From positions 1 to 59,304 of the forward strand of contig JAAZZB010000060.1 in the NCBI GenBank assembly GCA_014239365.1: DNA of 59,304 bases, read 5' to 3'. The translations under genes and the position numbers were made by a program. The stretch comes from Verrucomicrobiia bacterium (lineage in GTDB: Bacteria > Verrucomicrobiota > Verrucomicrobiia > Limisphaerales > UBA1100). This document shows positions 43,700 to 54,050 of this stretch, in pieces; within the stretch, counting starts at the first letter, position 1, and each line of letters starts with the position of its first letter. Under the pieces are notes generated by a model, which made no database searches, was not told the DNA's origin, and worked only from the letters and a program-made list of their open reading frames with translations.

Positions 43700-45898
43700 A
43701 TGTCCTTCCTCAATTCCATAATGTTGTTTGGAACTGCCGCAGTGGCCGTGCCGATCATCATTCATCTGCTCAACCGCCGGAAATTCAAAAAGGTCACGTG
43801 GGCCGCGATGAAATTCATCAAGCTTAGCGTGGAACAAAACCAACGCCGGATGCAGCTGGAGGATTTGATTTTGCTCTTACTGCGCTGCGCATTGCTGGCG
43901 CTGCTCGCCTTCGCGTTGGCACGTCCGGCGTTGAAATCCTCCGGCACCGATGTTCTGGGGCAGGCGAAAGTGACGGCGGTGGTGGTGCTGGATAATTCGT
44001 ACAGTATGGACTTGCGCGGGCTGGATAAAAAATCCGCATTCCAAAAAGCGCGCGCGGCGGCCAAAGAAGCCATCGATGCGATGCCTTCGGGTTCGTATGC
44101 CTCAGTGCTGTTAGCGTCGGATTTGGTTCAGGAAAATGACAGCATCATCAGCCCAACCCGTGCGTTGCGGCAGGCGCACGAGGTGATTGATCGCGCGAAG
44201 GTAAGCCATCACGCCACCGATTTATATCCGGCCGTGGATCAGGCCGTGGAAATTCTCAAGGGCCGCGCGGCATTGCGGAAGGAAATTTACATCATCACCG
44301 ATGGCCAAGCCAGCGGCTGGCAGCAGCAGGAGGAAATCCGAAAACTCATCGACGAAAATCGCGACGACATTCGCGTGTACATTCTGCGCGTGGGCGAGGC
44401 GAAGCCGCCGGCGAATTATGCCATCACCGGCGTGGACGTGGCTTCCGGTCTCACGCCGGTGGATCATCCGCTGCGGTTCGACGTGACAGTGGCCAATCAC
44501 GCGGCGCAGGCGGTGACTAATATGAACGTGGGACTGTATCTTGATGGCGGGAAAAATCCGGTCGATAAAGTGATGATCCCCAATGTGAAGGCCGGGGCGA
44601 CCCGCACCGTGCCGCTGTACGCGCGCTTTTCCAAAGTGGGGTATCATTCCGTGCGCGCTTCGTTTGATCAGCCGGAGCGATTCGACAGCCTTGCGGCAGA
44701 TAACCAAAACTTGCTGGTGATTCGTGCCGTGCGCGATGTGCGGGTGTTGGTGGTGGATGGCGACACCACAGCGCGTGATCCGCGCGAACACGAAAGTTAT
44801 TTTCTCAAGCTGGCCTTGGAACCGGTGGCTGATCATTATGTTAAAGTAGACACCGTGACACCGACGGATTTTGCCCGCAACGTGCTTAACCGTTACGCCG
44901 CGGTTGTGCTCGCTAATGTGGAACGGTTAACCCCCGATCAGGTTTCTGCGCTCAAAGGATTCCTGCGCCAAGGCGGCGGGTTGCTCGTCTATCCGGGTGA
45001 CCGCGTCGATGTGAATTTTTACAATGACGAGCTGTTTGCAAAACACGGTCTGCTTCCTTCCAAATGGGGTGAGGCGATTGGGGACGACTTGCAGGATGAA
45101 GTGTTCAGCCTGTTTCAATCAGCCGGTTATGAACACCCCATCACGGCGCCGTGGAATAATCAGGACTTCGGCCAACTTGATGATGTCCGCACGTTCCGCC
45201 ATTTGAAATTGGAAAAACAACCGGAGCTATCCACCGAAAAAGAGGCCGGTCCGGTGAAGGTGGTGCTGCGTTATGCCGCCGCGCGAAATGCCGAAGGCTC
45301 GCTGGGTGAGCCGGCCATTATGGAGCGCGACTGGGGCGCGGGCCGCGTCTTTCAATTCAGCACCACCGCCGACACTGCGTGGAGCGATTTCGCCGTGCGC
45401 GCTTCCTCGGTGGTGCCTGTGCTTTACCGGATTCTTGGCAACGTGCAGGCGCAGGGCGACACGGGTTTGAATCTTCGTGTGGGTGAATCCTTTCTGCATC
45501 CGCTCGCGTCCCATCAGCCCAATCAACAAGGCCGGGTGGTGGCGCCCGGTTTGGCGCAGACGAATCGTCTTTCGGCTGAAGTGTTGCTGGACCGGCCGGT
45601 GTTGCAATTCAAAGAAACGCATCGCGCGGGACTGTATGAATTTAATCTCGATGGCGATGAACACGCCACGCTGTTTGCCGTGCAGCCGGATCAACGCGAA
45701 TCCGATCTGCACAAAGTGAACGACAGCGCACTGCCCACCGCCGCCACACTCATCCATTGGGAAGCGGACACGGACCTCAAAACGCAGGTGAAAAAAGCGC
45801 GAGTCGGCGCCGAATACTGGCTAATCATTTTGCTGGTGGTGCTCGCAATGGTGGCTCTGGAAACGTATCTCGCACAAAAATTTAGCCAGTCAAAATAA
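43700..45898 (+). CDS. BatA-domain membrane protein with VWA domain
   Basis: 732 residues from ATG at 43700. The N-terminal BatA motif (LFGTAAVAVPIIIHLLNRRK, then FKKVTWAAMKFI) has a membrane helix and is followed by a second helix (LILLLLRCALLALLAFALAR). A VWA core begins AVVVLDNSYSMDLRG (DNSYS as MIDAS). Later parts include beta domains and a glutamine-amidotransferase-like segment (VRVLVVDGD ... LKGFLRQGGGLLVYPGDRVD). A last helix near the C-terminus (YWLIILLVVLAMVALETYLA) anchors it again. Its stop overlaps the start of the next gene (TAATG). Confidence 0.9.
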   Translation: MSFLNSIMLFGTAAVAVPIIIHLLNRRKFKKVTWAAMKFIKLSVEQNQRRMQLEDLILLLLRCALLALLAFALARPALKSSGTDVLGQAKVTAVVVLDNSYSMDLRGLDKKSAFQKARAAAKEAIDAMPSGSYASVLLASDLVQENDSIISPTRALRQAHEVIDRAKVSHHATDLYPAVDQAVEILKGRAALRKEIYIITDGQASGWQQQEEIRKLIDENRDDIRVYILRVGEAKPPANYAITGVDVASGLTPVDHPLRFDVTVANHAAQAVTNMNVGLYLDGGKNPVDKVMIPNVKAGATRTVPLYARFSKVGYHSVRASFDQPERFDSLAADNQNLLVIRAVRDVRVLVVDGDTTARDPREHESYFLKLALEPVADHYVKVDTVTPTDFARNVLNRYAAVVLANVERLTPDQVSALKGFLRQGGGLLVYPGDRVDVNFYNDELFAKHGLLPSKWGEAIGDDLQDEVFSLFQSAGYEHPITAPWNNQDFGQLDDVRTFRHLKLEKQPELSTEKEAGPVKVVLRYAAARNAEGSLGEPAIMERDWGAGRVFQFSTTADTAWSDFAVRASSVVPVLYRILGNVQAQGDTGLNLRVGESFLHPLASHQPNQQGRVVAPGLAQTNRLSAEVLLDRPVLQFKETHRAGLYEFNLDGDEHATLFAVQPDQRESDLHKVNDSALPTAATLIHWEADTDLKTQVKKARVGAEYWLIILLVVLAMVALETYLAQKFSQSK

Positions 45899-48354
45899 TG
45901 CAGGATTGGATTCTCAAACTCACCGGCGCCACCGTGGAACCCGGAAGCACCGTGGTGCACATGACGCCGCGCGTGCACGAGGGCGTGGAGTGGGGCTGGA
46001 TGATCTTATTGGCAGTGGCCTTCATCGGGGTGGTGTGGGGTTCGTATCGATGGTTGCCCTCGGAGTTGAGCCGCACACGCCGCGTGTTGCTCATCGGCTT
46101 GCGCGGTTTGTTCATCGCACTGTTGCTCGGGCTGTTGCTGCGGCCGGTTTTGGTGCTGACGTTGTCACGTGAAATTCAGCGTACGTTGCTCGTGCTGGTG
46201 GATTCCAGCCAAAGCATGACCCTTGCCGACCCGCGCATCGACCCCGAAGATATCCAACGCGCGGCCATCGCCAAGGGATTGCTCGATCCGGCGAAGGGGT
46301 TGGCGCAGCCCTTGGATGAAGGCAAGGCCGCCGAGTTGCGCGAGATGGCTCGCACCAATGTGCTGCGTGCGGTGTTGCAAAACGAACGGCTCAATTTGTT
46401 GCCGGCGTTATCAGAAAAATTTGAAGTAGTCCCGTTCACGTTCGGCTTGGGCGGCCAAGTGCGCGAGCTTCCCCGGGCACGCCAAATTGAAACGCAACCC
46501 GGAGAAGCATCCGGGCGCGCCGTTAAGTTGACCCTCGCTGATTTCAAGTGGGTGGACACGCTCGGCGCACCGCATGCAGGAACTGCGCTGGGCGATTCTC
46601 TGCGCGAAGCCCTCCACCGTAAGCGCGGGCAGGCCCTCGCGGGGGTGTGGGTGCTCACCGATGGCGCGCATAATTCCGGCGATGCCCCGCGCGTGGTGGC
46701 GCAAGCTCTGCGCGATGCGGACGTGCCGGTTTACTTTTATGGCGTCGGCATTACGTCGCCGCGCGATATTATTATTGCCGGCATGGACGCTCCGCCCACG
46801 GCGTTTCTCGAGGATGAATTGCTCGTGCACGTGCGCGTGCGGTCGCAGGGATTGCTCGGAGAAAACGGCCGGTTATTGCTCACGCTTAATGGTGAAGTGG
46901 TGGCGGAAGAAACAGTCGCCTTCGGGAAGGACGGCGAGCAGCGCGTGCCGTTGCGGTTCAAAACCAACGTGGCCGGTGAATTTGATTTGCGCGCCCACAT
47001 TGCCGCGCGGGAGGACGAAACTGATCCGGGTAATAATGAAGCCTTTCGTCGCCTGCGGGTGGTGGACGACAAAATCCGCGTGCTCTTTGTCGAGCAAGCG
47101 CCGCGCTGGGATTACCGCTATCTCCAGGCCGTTCTAATGCGCGACCGCCGCGTGGAGCTCAAAACGCTTTTGCTTGAAGGGGATCCCTCCATCGCGCAGG
47201 AAGAAAACTCGCCGTACCTTGAGAAATTTCCCGAGACCAAAAAAGATCTCTTCGAATACGACGTGGTCGTGTTTGGCGATGTGGATCCCAGCCGCATTTC
47301 CACATCGCAAATGGAAAATTTGAACGAGTTTGTCAGTCGTTTCGGCGGGGCGTTTGTGATGATTGCCGGGCGTCGGTACAGTCCGTTGTCCTACGCCGAC
47401 ACGCCGGTGGCGAGTTTGTTGCCGGTGGAGTTTGAACCCGCCACCCTCGGCGGTGCGGATCCGGTGTTTGATCAGCCCATCCAAGTACAGCTCACCGCGC
47501 GCGGGAAGGGCGATCCGATGCTCAACCTCGCCGGCGATGGCGAAAGCAACGACGCGATGTGGGCCGCCATGCCGCCGATTTATTGGGTGGCTCCGGTGGT
47601 GGCCAAGCCGGGCGCGACGGTGTTGATGGTTGATCCCGCGCGCGACACGCCGCAGGGCAAACTGCCCGTGATGGCGCAGCACAAGTACGGGTTGGGGCAG
47701 GTTTTGTATGTGGGCACGGACAACACCTGGCGTTGGCGGCGCAATGTGGGTGATCGATATTACACTCGGTTTTGGGGCCAAGTGAATCAGCGAATGGCGC
47801 AGCAGCGTTTCATCGGCGCGGACAAGCGCGTGCAAATTTCGTTGGACAACCAAAACTATAATGTCGGCGATCGCGTTCGCGTGTATGCGCGATTGTATCA
47901 GGAAGGCTACGAGCCATCGCTTGAAGAAGTGGTGCGCGGGGTGGTGACGACGACTGAGGAAGGCCACCGCCAAACGGAAGTGCCCCTCAAGGCGGTGAAT
48001 GGTCAACCGGGATTATTCTTTGGTGAATTCGTTGCGCCCACGGCAGGGCAATATCAGTTTCACTTGCAAGAGGCGCCGGATCAAAAACGTGATTTCACCG
48101 TGGCGGAATCCAGCCTCGAAATGGCCGAGACGGCAATGAACGCCAAGCTCATGCGGGATGTCGCCACGCTCACGCACGGGCGGTTTTTCCGCGAGGAGGA
48201 TTTACATCAACTGGTGAAAACCATCGGCGCCAAACCAGCCACGGTGAAGAGCCGCCTCGAATTGGAACTGTGGGCCACGCCACTTTATTTTATGCTTATA
48301 CTCTTCGTCGTTACCGTCGAATGGGTGTTGCGTAAATGGTCCTACTTGAAATGA
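45898..48354 (+). CDS. VWA/glutamine-amidotransferase-like membrane protein
   Basis: 818 residues with two N-terminal helices (GWMILLAVAFIGVVWGSYRW; RVLLIGLRGLFIALLLGLLL). A VWA-like domain follows (TLLVLVDSSQSMTLADPRID, then GVWVLTDGAHNSG). A CARDB/Ig-like part and a glutamine-amidotransferase-like segment follow (FVSRFGGAFVMIAGRRYSPL). A C-terminal helix closes the protein (ATPLYFMLILFVVTVEWVL). This matches the large membrane proteins found next to BatA genes in PVC bacteria. Start and stop both overlap neighbours, indicating tight translational coupling. Confidence 0.87.
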   Translation: MQDWILKLTGATVEPGSTVVHMTPRVHEGVEWGWMILLAVAFIGVVWGSYRWLPSELSRTRRVLLIGLRGLFIALLLGLLLRPVLVLTLSREIQRTLLVLVDSSQSMTLADPRIDPEDIQRAAIAKGLLDPAKGLAQPLDEGKAAELREMARTNVLRAVLQNERLNLLPALSEKFEVVPFTFGLGGQVRELPRARQIETQPGEASGRAVKLTLADFKWVDTLGAPHAGTALGDSLREALHRKRGQALAGVWVLTDGAHNSGDAPRVVAQALRDADVPVYFYGVGITSPRDIIIAGMDAPPTAFLEDELLVHVRVRSQGLLGENGRLLLTLNGEVVAEETVAFGKDGEQRVPLRFKTNVAGEFDLRAHIAAREDETDPGNNEAFRRLRVVDDKIRVLFVEQAPRWDYRYLQAVLMRDRRVELKTLLLEGDPSIAQEENSPYLEKFPETKKDLFEYDVVVFGDVDPSRISTSQMENLNEFVSRFGGAFVMIAGRRYSPLSYADTPVASLLPVEFEPATLGGADPVFDQPIQVQLTARGKGDPMLNLAGDGESNDAMWAAMPPIYWVAPVVAKPGATVLMVDPARDTPQGKLPVMAQHKYGLGQVLYVGTDNTWRWRRNVGDRYYTRFWGQVNQRMAQQRFIGADKRVQISLDNQNYNVGDRVRVYARLYQEGYEPSLEEVVRGVVTTTEEGHRQTEVPLKAVNGQPGLFFGEFVAPTAGQYQFHLQEAPDQKRDFTVAESSLEMAETAMNAKLMRDVATLTHGRFFREEDLHQLVKTIGAKPATVKSRLELELWATPLYFMLILFVVTVEWVLRKWSYLK

Positions 48355-50039
48355 GCACCGCGAAAACAAGCAGTACAATTTTAACCGCCAAACTCGCCGG
48401 CGTGCGGGGCAAGCGCCTTGCGCTCGCGCTGGGCACGGGCGTGGCGTGGTTGCTGGTGGCGGCGGTAACGTTGCTCAGTGCAGGGATGATAGCGGATTGG
48501 AAATGGGATTTTTCTCACGGGATTCGGCAAGCCTTGCTGGCGCTGGACGCATTGGTGCTGCTCATCATTGCCGCACGGCATATCGCCCATCCGCTGCTCA
48601 ATCAAGCGGACGACGAGACGGTGGCGTTGGAAGTGGAACACGCGCGCCCGGAATTTCGCAGTCGTCTCATCGCGTCCACACAACTGACGGGTGATGCGTT
48701 ACCGGCGGGCACCTCAAAAGGATTCGTGGCGGCCTTGGTGAAACAAACCGAAACGATGGCGCGTTCGATTAATTTTAATTCCATCGTCCCCAGCGAAGCC
48801 TTTGCGGTGGCGGCAGTGATGGCGTTGCTCCTCGGCGGTTTGGGCGGGTTAGCGTTTAATCGCTATCAACCGGACACCGGCGTGCTATTGGGCCGTGCGT
48901 TTCTTTCCAATGAAGCGGTGCCCCGGTTCACGCATATCCAATCGGTGCGGGTGAATCCCCAAACCACCATTGCCCGCGGGGATGATGTGGAAATTTTAGT
49001 CACGCTAAATTCCATCAGCCGCGTGAGTCCTGAGTCGGCGGATATTTATATTCAATACGACAATTCCGATCGCTCGGTGAAATACACCGCAGCGCGCGAA
49101 CCGGCGGCGCATCCCGCGGAGTATCGGCTAAAGCTGGAAAATGTGCGCGAGTCGTTTCGTGTTGATGTGCGCGCCCATGACGCCCGCGCGGAAGAGCGCG
49201 TCACCGTTGTGTCACGGCCGGCGGTGCAGGCGATTGAATTCCGCCAGCATTATCCGTCGTACACCGGCTTGCCATCACAGGACCGGCGCCGCGGCGATTT
49301 AGTGTTACTGGTGGGCGGCAAATTGCAGATCAAGATGGAGGCCAATAAACCGGTCGTCGGCGGTCACGTCACTGTGTTTTATTCAACCGGAAAAACCGGA
49401 GAATATCCTCTGGGAAAAACCGGCAGCGACCACGAACTCAGAATCACTGTTCCAACGCGCGAGTTGGACATCACCGGCTTCAGCGTCAAGCTTGTGGATC
49501 AGTACGGCTTCGACTCTCGCGATGAGGCGGTGTACCGCGTGGCGATGATGCCCGACAAACCGCCGGTGGTGCGCGTGCTGCGGCCGGTTCGCAAAGAAGA
49601 AAAAGTAACCCAACGCGCGCGCCTGCCGATTATGGTTTCGGTGAAGGACGATTACGGCGTGGCCCAGCTCGCGCTGAAATACACCGATGCCACTGGCCGC
49701 GTGCGTAGCATTTTGTTGCAGCCGGAGAAGAAACTGGGCCGCCAGGCGCGGGTGGCTTACGAGTGGCAAATTGTCGATTTGAAGCCCCATGCCGGTGAGC
49801 AAATGGAATATTGGATTGAAGCGACCGATGCCTGCGCACCGCGGGCGGGCGTCAGCCAAAGCCGAACGCTGCTGGCTTCGGTGGTGACGGATGACGAAAA
49901 ACGGCAGGACCTCCAAAACCGCGCCACCGATTCGATCACGGGCGTAAACGAAACCGCGGAGGATCAGGAAAAACTCAACCGCGAACTGGGCGAAATCATC
50001 CGCGCGCGGGCTGTTCCCGATGGGGATGAAAACGAATAA
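48351..50039 (+). CDS. DUF4175-like membrane protein
   Basis: 562 residues from ATG at 48351, which overlaps the preceding stop (ATGA); ATG at 48336 is an alternative. Three hydrophobic helices lie in the first 180 residues (ALGTGVAWLLVAAVTLLSAG; ALLALDALVLLIIAARHIAH; FAVAAVMALLLGGLGGLAFN). The rest is extracytoplasmic with Ig-like beta domains (VRVNPQTTIARGDDVEILVT, QAIEFRQHYPSYTGLPSQDR, ISVKDDYGVAQLALKYT-like region). The family occurs in MoxR/BatA operons and has no assigned activity. About 100 bases separate it from the giant coiled-coil gene. Confidence 0.82.
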   Translation: MSTAKTSSTILTAKLAGVRGKRLALALGTGVAWLLVAAVTLLSAGMIADWKWDFSHGIRQALLALDALVLLIIAARHIAHPLLNQADDETVALEVEHARPEFRSRLIASTQLTGDALPAGTSKGFVAALVKQTETMARSINFNSIVPSEAFAVAAVMALLLGGLGGLAFNRYQPDTGVLLGRAFLSNEAVPRFTHIQSVRVNPQTTIARGDDVEILVTLNSISRVSPESADIYIQYDNSDRSVKYTAAREPAAHPAEYRLKLENVRESFRVDVRAHDARAEERVTVVSRPAVQAIEFRQHYPSYTGLPSQDRRRGDLVLLVGGKLQIKMEANKPVVGGHVTVFYSTGKTGEYPLGKTGSDHELRITVPTRELDITGFSVKLVDQYGFDSRDEAVYRVAMMPDKPPVVRVLRPVRKEEKVTQRARLPIMVSVKDDYGVAQLALKYTDATGRVRSILLQPEKKLGRQARVAYEWQIVDLKPHAGEQMEYWIEATDACAPRAGVSQSRTLLASVVTDDEKRQDLQNRATDSITGVNETAEDQEKLNRELGEIIRARAVPDGDENE

Positions 50040-50140
50040 TTTTGGCCACAAAGCGGTCAGATGAACGTTGCTAATAGCAGCAAAATGGACATAATCCGCA
50101 AAGCGTCACCGAAAACGGCCAACGCACTGGAGAATAATTT

Positions 50141-53100
50141 ATGAAGCTAAACCGCATCATCCTCATGGCATTACTCGCCGCGCCATTTTTGGCCGTGGCC
50201 GCGCCCGCCGCTAAATCCAATTCCGGTCTTCTGCGACAGGAGGTAAAGCAAAACAACATCGCCATCAGCCTCCAACGCGTGGCGAGCCAACTCGACTCGG
50301 TGATTGCCGAATACGATCGCAACGGATTGGAAGGCGACGACGTCGACACGTTGCGGCGCTTTCGCGGGATGCTCAATCAACTCACCGGTGCGGAAGTGGC
50401 CGGCGTGGTTAAACAACTCAAGGCCGCGCAAATCATCGGCACCGATCCCAAACGCGCCAGCGAGAATGCCATCGGCGCGTTCTCCGGCCAAAAGCAAGTC
50501 ATCGTTTCGCTCAAGCAAATTTATCTCGACTGGCAATTGCAACAGGAATTTCGGGTCATCGCCACGCGCTTTGATCGGCTCGCCAAAACTCAACACGGCA
50601 ATCTCCAGCGCGCTGTGGAGATGGTCACCAAATCGCGCGGCTCAAACAATTACGCTTACCGCGAGGACGCCAAGATTGATCTGCGAATTCAAGAGCTCGA
50701 CCAAGTCGGCATCAATGACGAAGCCAAACTCCTCACGACCCTTCTCGAAAAACTCGACAAAAAATTCGAGGGCACCGAAGAGCATCGCGCCGCCAAAGCG
50801 TTGGCCAAAGTGAAAGCCGATTTGCAACCCGCCCTCGATGGCGCGGCTACCGATCTCAAAGGCAAAGCCATCAAGAGCGCCGCCGGTTTTGAACAGAACG
50901 CTCATCGCAGCATGGTTGAGCTCGTGCGCCTGCTCGCCCCCGAACGCAGCAAAGAGGAAACCATCCGCCAAGCCATCGAAGACATCAAAAAAGTGATGGT
51001 CGATCAAAACGAAGTGATGGCTGAAACCAAAGAACTCAAAGACGCCAAAACGCCCGACACCGAATCCCTCGAACGCCAACAAGCTGAACTGGCTTTCCAA
51101 ACTGATCTCATCCGGCAGGACGTCAAAGCTGTCGTCCCCAAAGCCGCTGATGAACTCAAAGACTCACGCGATAACCAGCAAACCGTGCGCTCCATTTTGA
51201 GCAACACGCAGGCCGCCCCGCAAACCAAAGCGTTGCAAGCCCCCGAGCAGCAGGCGTTGGCACTGGAAAATTTGGCCGACGCCAAGCAAGCCCTTGAGGA
51301 TGAACTCAAACAAATGGCGGAGAACAAACAGAATCCAAAAGACAAACTTGAGCAGTTAAAAGAACTCGCCAAAAAAGTCGCCGAACTCAAAGAGGCTGAA
51401 GAAAAAATCCAAGCCGCCGCTGAAAAACTCGAAGCCCTTCCGGAACCCACCCCGAGCCAACAAGCCGAAGCTGAGGCCGCCCGTCAAACCGCCCGCAAAG
51501 CCAACGCGTGGGCCAAGCAAGCCGCCGAAATGGCCGCCACTCCTGAGGTGAAACCCGAGATGCTTGGGCATATGGCCAAGGAAATTGGAAAGCTGCTGCC
51601 GGAAATCGAAGAGCGCGCCAAGAACGGTGGCACCGACGTAAACCCCGAAGCCACCAAAGCCGCCGAGGCGTTGAAGAACGCCACCGAACACGCTAAGGCC
51701 GCCGACGCCAAGGCGCAGGCGGAAGCGAAAAAAGCCTTTGCCGAAGCCAAAAAGGAATTTGAAAAAGCCGCCGAAGCGATCGCCGAGGCCAGGAAAAAAG
51801 AAGGCGCTGAGCCCGCTCACAAAACCGCCGACACCGCGAAGGAGTGGGCCAAACAAGCCGCCGAAAAGGCCGCCAAACCTGAAACCAAACCTGAGACGCT
51901 CGAGCATTTGGCAAAGGAAATTGGCAAGCTGCTCCCCGAGTTGGAGGAAAAAGCCAAGCAAGGCGGAGCCGATGTGAAGCCGGAAGTGGCTAAAGCCGCC
52001 GAGGCGTTAAAGAAAGCCGCCGAACACGCCAAGGCCGCAACAGAAAAAGCCCAAGCCGCCGCCGAACCCGTGCGCGCTCAGGCGCAAAAGGAATTTGAAA
52101 AAGCCAAACAAGCCATCGCCGAGGCCCAACAAAAAGCCGAAGACGCGCGTAATATGAATCCCGAGCAACGCAAAGGTCTGGAAGCCGAAGCCAAGCAACA
52201 GGAAAAAGTCAAAGGCGACACCAAAGAAACTCAACAGGACGCTACCGAGGTTGCCCCCGAGGCGTCGGAATCCATCGGCCAAGCCGCGCGCCAAATGCAA
52301 AAATCCGAGGACAAACTCGCCCAAGCTGAGAACGCCCCGGACGCCCAGCAAGCCGCCATCGACGCCCTCGAAAAAGCCGAGCAACAGCTCGGTGATAAAA
52401 TTGATGAACTCGAAAAAGCCGCTGAGCAAAAGAAAGCCCTCGAGGAATTAAGCGGCGACATCGCCGAACTCATCAAAGAACAACAAGACCTCCAACTCGA
52501 AACCGCCAAAACCGCCGCCAAAGAACAAAACCAAGAGAACGCCGCCAAACCCGAAGGCGCCAAACCCGAAGGCGCCAAACCCGAAGGCGCCAAACCTGAA
52601 GGCGCCAAACCCGAAGGCGCCAAACCCGAAGGCGCCAAACCCGAAGGAGGCAAACCCGAAGGCGCCAAACCCGAAGGAGGCAAACCCGAAGGAGGCAAAC
52701 CCGAAGGAGCGAAGCCCTCGACGCCGCAGCAACAGGCGCAACAGCAAGGTGAGCTTTCCAAGGAAACCGGTGAAGCGCAGGCCGATTCTCAAAAAGCCGA
52801 GGCCCCTCAAAATGCCCAGCAAGCTTTGCAGCAAGCACAGAAAGAAATGCAAAAGGCCCAGCAGGATTTGAACAAACCGGATGCTCCCGCCGCGCGCCAG
52901 CCGCAGGGCGAGGCGGTCGATAATTTGAAACAAGCCAAAAAAGCCATCGACGAAAAAATTGGTGAACTCGCGCAGGAACTCGGTCAACCCAAGCAACTCA
53001 CCCCTGAAGAACTCGCCAAAGCCGCCGAGGCCGCCGCGAAGGCGCAGGAGTTTTTGAACGAAGCTCTCTCCGAATTGCAGGATCCCGCCGGCCTCGCCGA

Positions 53101-54049
53101 GAAGCTCCAGCAACAACAGGAAGAACTCGCCAAGGCTCTCGGTGAAATGCAAAAGCAACAAGCTGAACAGGGCCAAAAGAATCCAAGTCTTGAAGAAGCT
53201 GCAAAGGCCGCCCAAAACGCTGCTGAACAACTCGCCCAAAGCGATTTACCCAAAGCCCTTGGTGAAATGGCAAAAGCCGAAGCCGCCATCGGCGAAGCCC
53301 AAAAACCCGGCGAAGCCCAAAAACCCGGCGAAGGCAAACCGGGCGAAGGCAAACCGGGCGAAGGCAAACCGGGCGAGGGCAAACCCGGCGAGGGCAAACC
53401 CGGCGAGGGCAAACCCGGCGAGGGCCTGCCTCAGCTTGGTCAACAACAACAGGAAATACGGCAAGCCGCCCAGGCGATGCAATCGGCGCAAGAGGCGATG
53501 CAAGCAGCTGAACCGCTGGAGAATGCCTCCGATCTCATCGAGCCTTTGGCCGCCGGTCTTGAGGGCAATCTGCCGCCGCAAGCGCAACAGGCGTTTGATG
53601 AAGCGGTCGAGCAACTCATCGACGCCATTGCCAATGCCGAGGCCAATAATCCAATGCCCGCGCAGGAAGCCTCACAACAGGCGCAAAACGCACTTGCCCA
53701 AGCGGCCGCCGCACTCGCTGCCGCACAGCAGGGTCAACAGCCCGGGCAACAACCGGGCGAAGGCAAGCCCGGCCAACAACCCGGCCAGGGAAAACCCGGT
53801 CAGGGCAAGCCCGGCCAAGGCGAACCCAGCGAACGGGCTGATGGCGACAAAGGCAATTTCGATGGTGCCGGTGGCGCGGATGGTCCGCGCAATGGCACGG
53901 CGGGCACCAGCGGTTTTCTGAGTTTACCCAAGCGTGAGCGCGAGGCATTGCTGCAATCGCGCCAAGGCAAAACGCCGGCCGAATATGACGCGCTGGTGAA
54001 GGAATTTCTCAAGCGCCTTTCCGATTCACCCAAGCGCGATCTCAAATAA
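50141..54049 (+). CDS. Giant secreted coiled-coil protein, Ala/Lys/Glu/Gln-rich
   Basis: 1302 residues with a signal peptide (MKLNRIILMALLAAPFLAVA). Most of it is predicted coiled coil rich in Ala, Lys, Glu and Gln. Two tandem copies of about 110 residues lie at roughly 450-560 and 562-670 (each with WAKQAAE, then MAKEIGKLLPE or LAKEIGKLLPE, then FEKA). Eleven KPEG(A/G) pentads occupy residues about 803-857, a KPGEG series about 1055-1095, and a GQQPG series about 1200-1228. The last 45 residues are conserved in PVC homologues (GFLSLPKREREALLQSRQGK). It probably forms a long periplasmic rod or spacer working with the MoxR/VWA proteins. The toroid gene starts one base after its stop. Confidence 0.85.
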   Translation: MKLNRIILMALLAAPFLAVAAPAAKSNSGLLRQEVKQNNIAISLQRVASQLDSVIAEYDRNGLEGDDVDTLRRFRGMLNQLTGAEVAGVVKQLKAAQIIGTDPKRASENAIGAFSGQKQVIVSLKQIYLDWQLQQEFRVIATRFDRLAKTQHGNLQRAVEMVTKSRGSNNYAYREDAKIDLRIQELDQVGINDEAKLLTTLLEKLDKKFEGTEEHRAAKALAKVKADLQPALDGAATDLKGKAIKSAAGFEQNAHRSMVELVRLLAPERSKEETIRQAIEDIKKVMVDQNEVMAETKELKDAKTPDTESLERQQAELAFQTDLIRQDVKAVVPKAADELKDSRDNQQTVRSILSNTQAAPQTKALQAPEQQALALENLADAKQALEDELKQMAENKQNPKDKLEQLKELAKKVAELKEAEEKIQAAAEKLEALPEPTPSQQAEAEAARQTARKANAWAKQAAEMAATPEVKPEMLGHMAKEIGKLLPEIEERAKNGGTDVNPEATKAAEALKNATEHAKAADAKAQAEAKKAFAEAKKEFEKAAEAIAEARKKEGAEPAHKTADTAKEWAKQAAEKAAKPETKPETLEHLAKEIGKLLPELEEKAKQGGADVKPEVAKAAEALKKAAEHAKAATEKAQAAAEPVRAQAQKEFEKAKQAIAEAQQKAEDARNMNPEQRKGLEAEAKQQEKVKGDTKETQQDATEVAPEASESIGQAARQMQKSEDKLAQAENAPDAQQAAIDALEKAEQQLGDKIDELEKAAEQKKALEELSGDIAELIKEQQDLQLETAKTAAKEQNQENAAKPEGAKPEGAKPEGAKPEGAKPEGAKPEGAKPEGGKPEGAKPEGGKPEGGKPEGAKPSTPQQQAQQQGELSKETGEAQADSQKAEAPQNAQQALQQAQKEMQKAQQDLNKPDAPAARQPQGEAVDNLKQAKKAIDEKIGELAQELGQPKQLTPEELAKAAEAAAKAQEFLNEALSELQDPAGLAEKLQQQQEELAKALGEMQKQQAEQGQKNPSLEEAAKAAQNAAEQLAQSDLPKALGEMAKAEAAIGEAQKPGEAQKPGEGKPGEGKPGEGKPGEGKPGEGKPGEGKPGEGLPQLGQQQQEIRQAAQAMQSAQEAMQAAEPLENASDLIEPLAAGLEGNLPPQAQQAFDEAVEQLIDAIANAEANNPMPAQEASQQAQNALAQAAAALAAAQQGQQPGQQPGEGKPGQQPGQGKPGQGKPGQGEPSERADGDKGNFDGAGGADGPRNGTAGTSGFLSLPKREREALLQSRQGKTPAEYDALVKEFLKRLSDSPKRDLK
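52547..52711 (+). repeat. 15-bp tandem repeat encoding KPEGA/KPEGG
   Basis: Eleven units of 15 bp (typical unit AAACCCGAAGGCGCC) are nearly identical; some carry GGAGGC instead of GGCGCC, changing the fifth residue from Ala to Gly. Unit length keeps the frame, so length variation between strains is likely. Confidence 0.92.
53300..53425 (+). repeat. 15-bp tandem repeat encoding KPGEG
   Basis: Two KPGEAQ-type units are followed by about six KPGEG units (unit GGCGAAGGCAAACCG). The sequence differs from the KPEGA repeat, so it expanded independently in the same gene. Confidence 0.88.
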
Positions 54050-54050
54050 A

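Noticed and set aside
51356..53239. Long minus-strand frames across the giant coiled-coil gene
   Set aside because: They mirror the repetitive Ala/Lys/Glu codons, giving Phe/Gly/Leu-rich nonsense without known domains.
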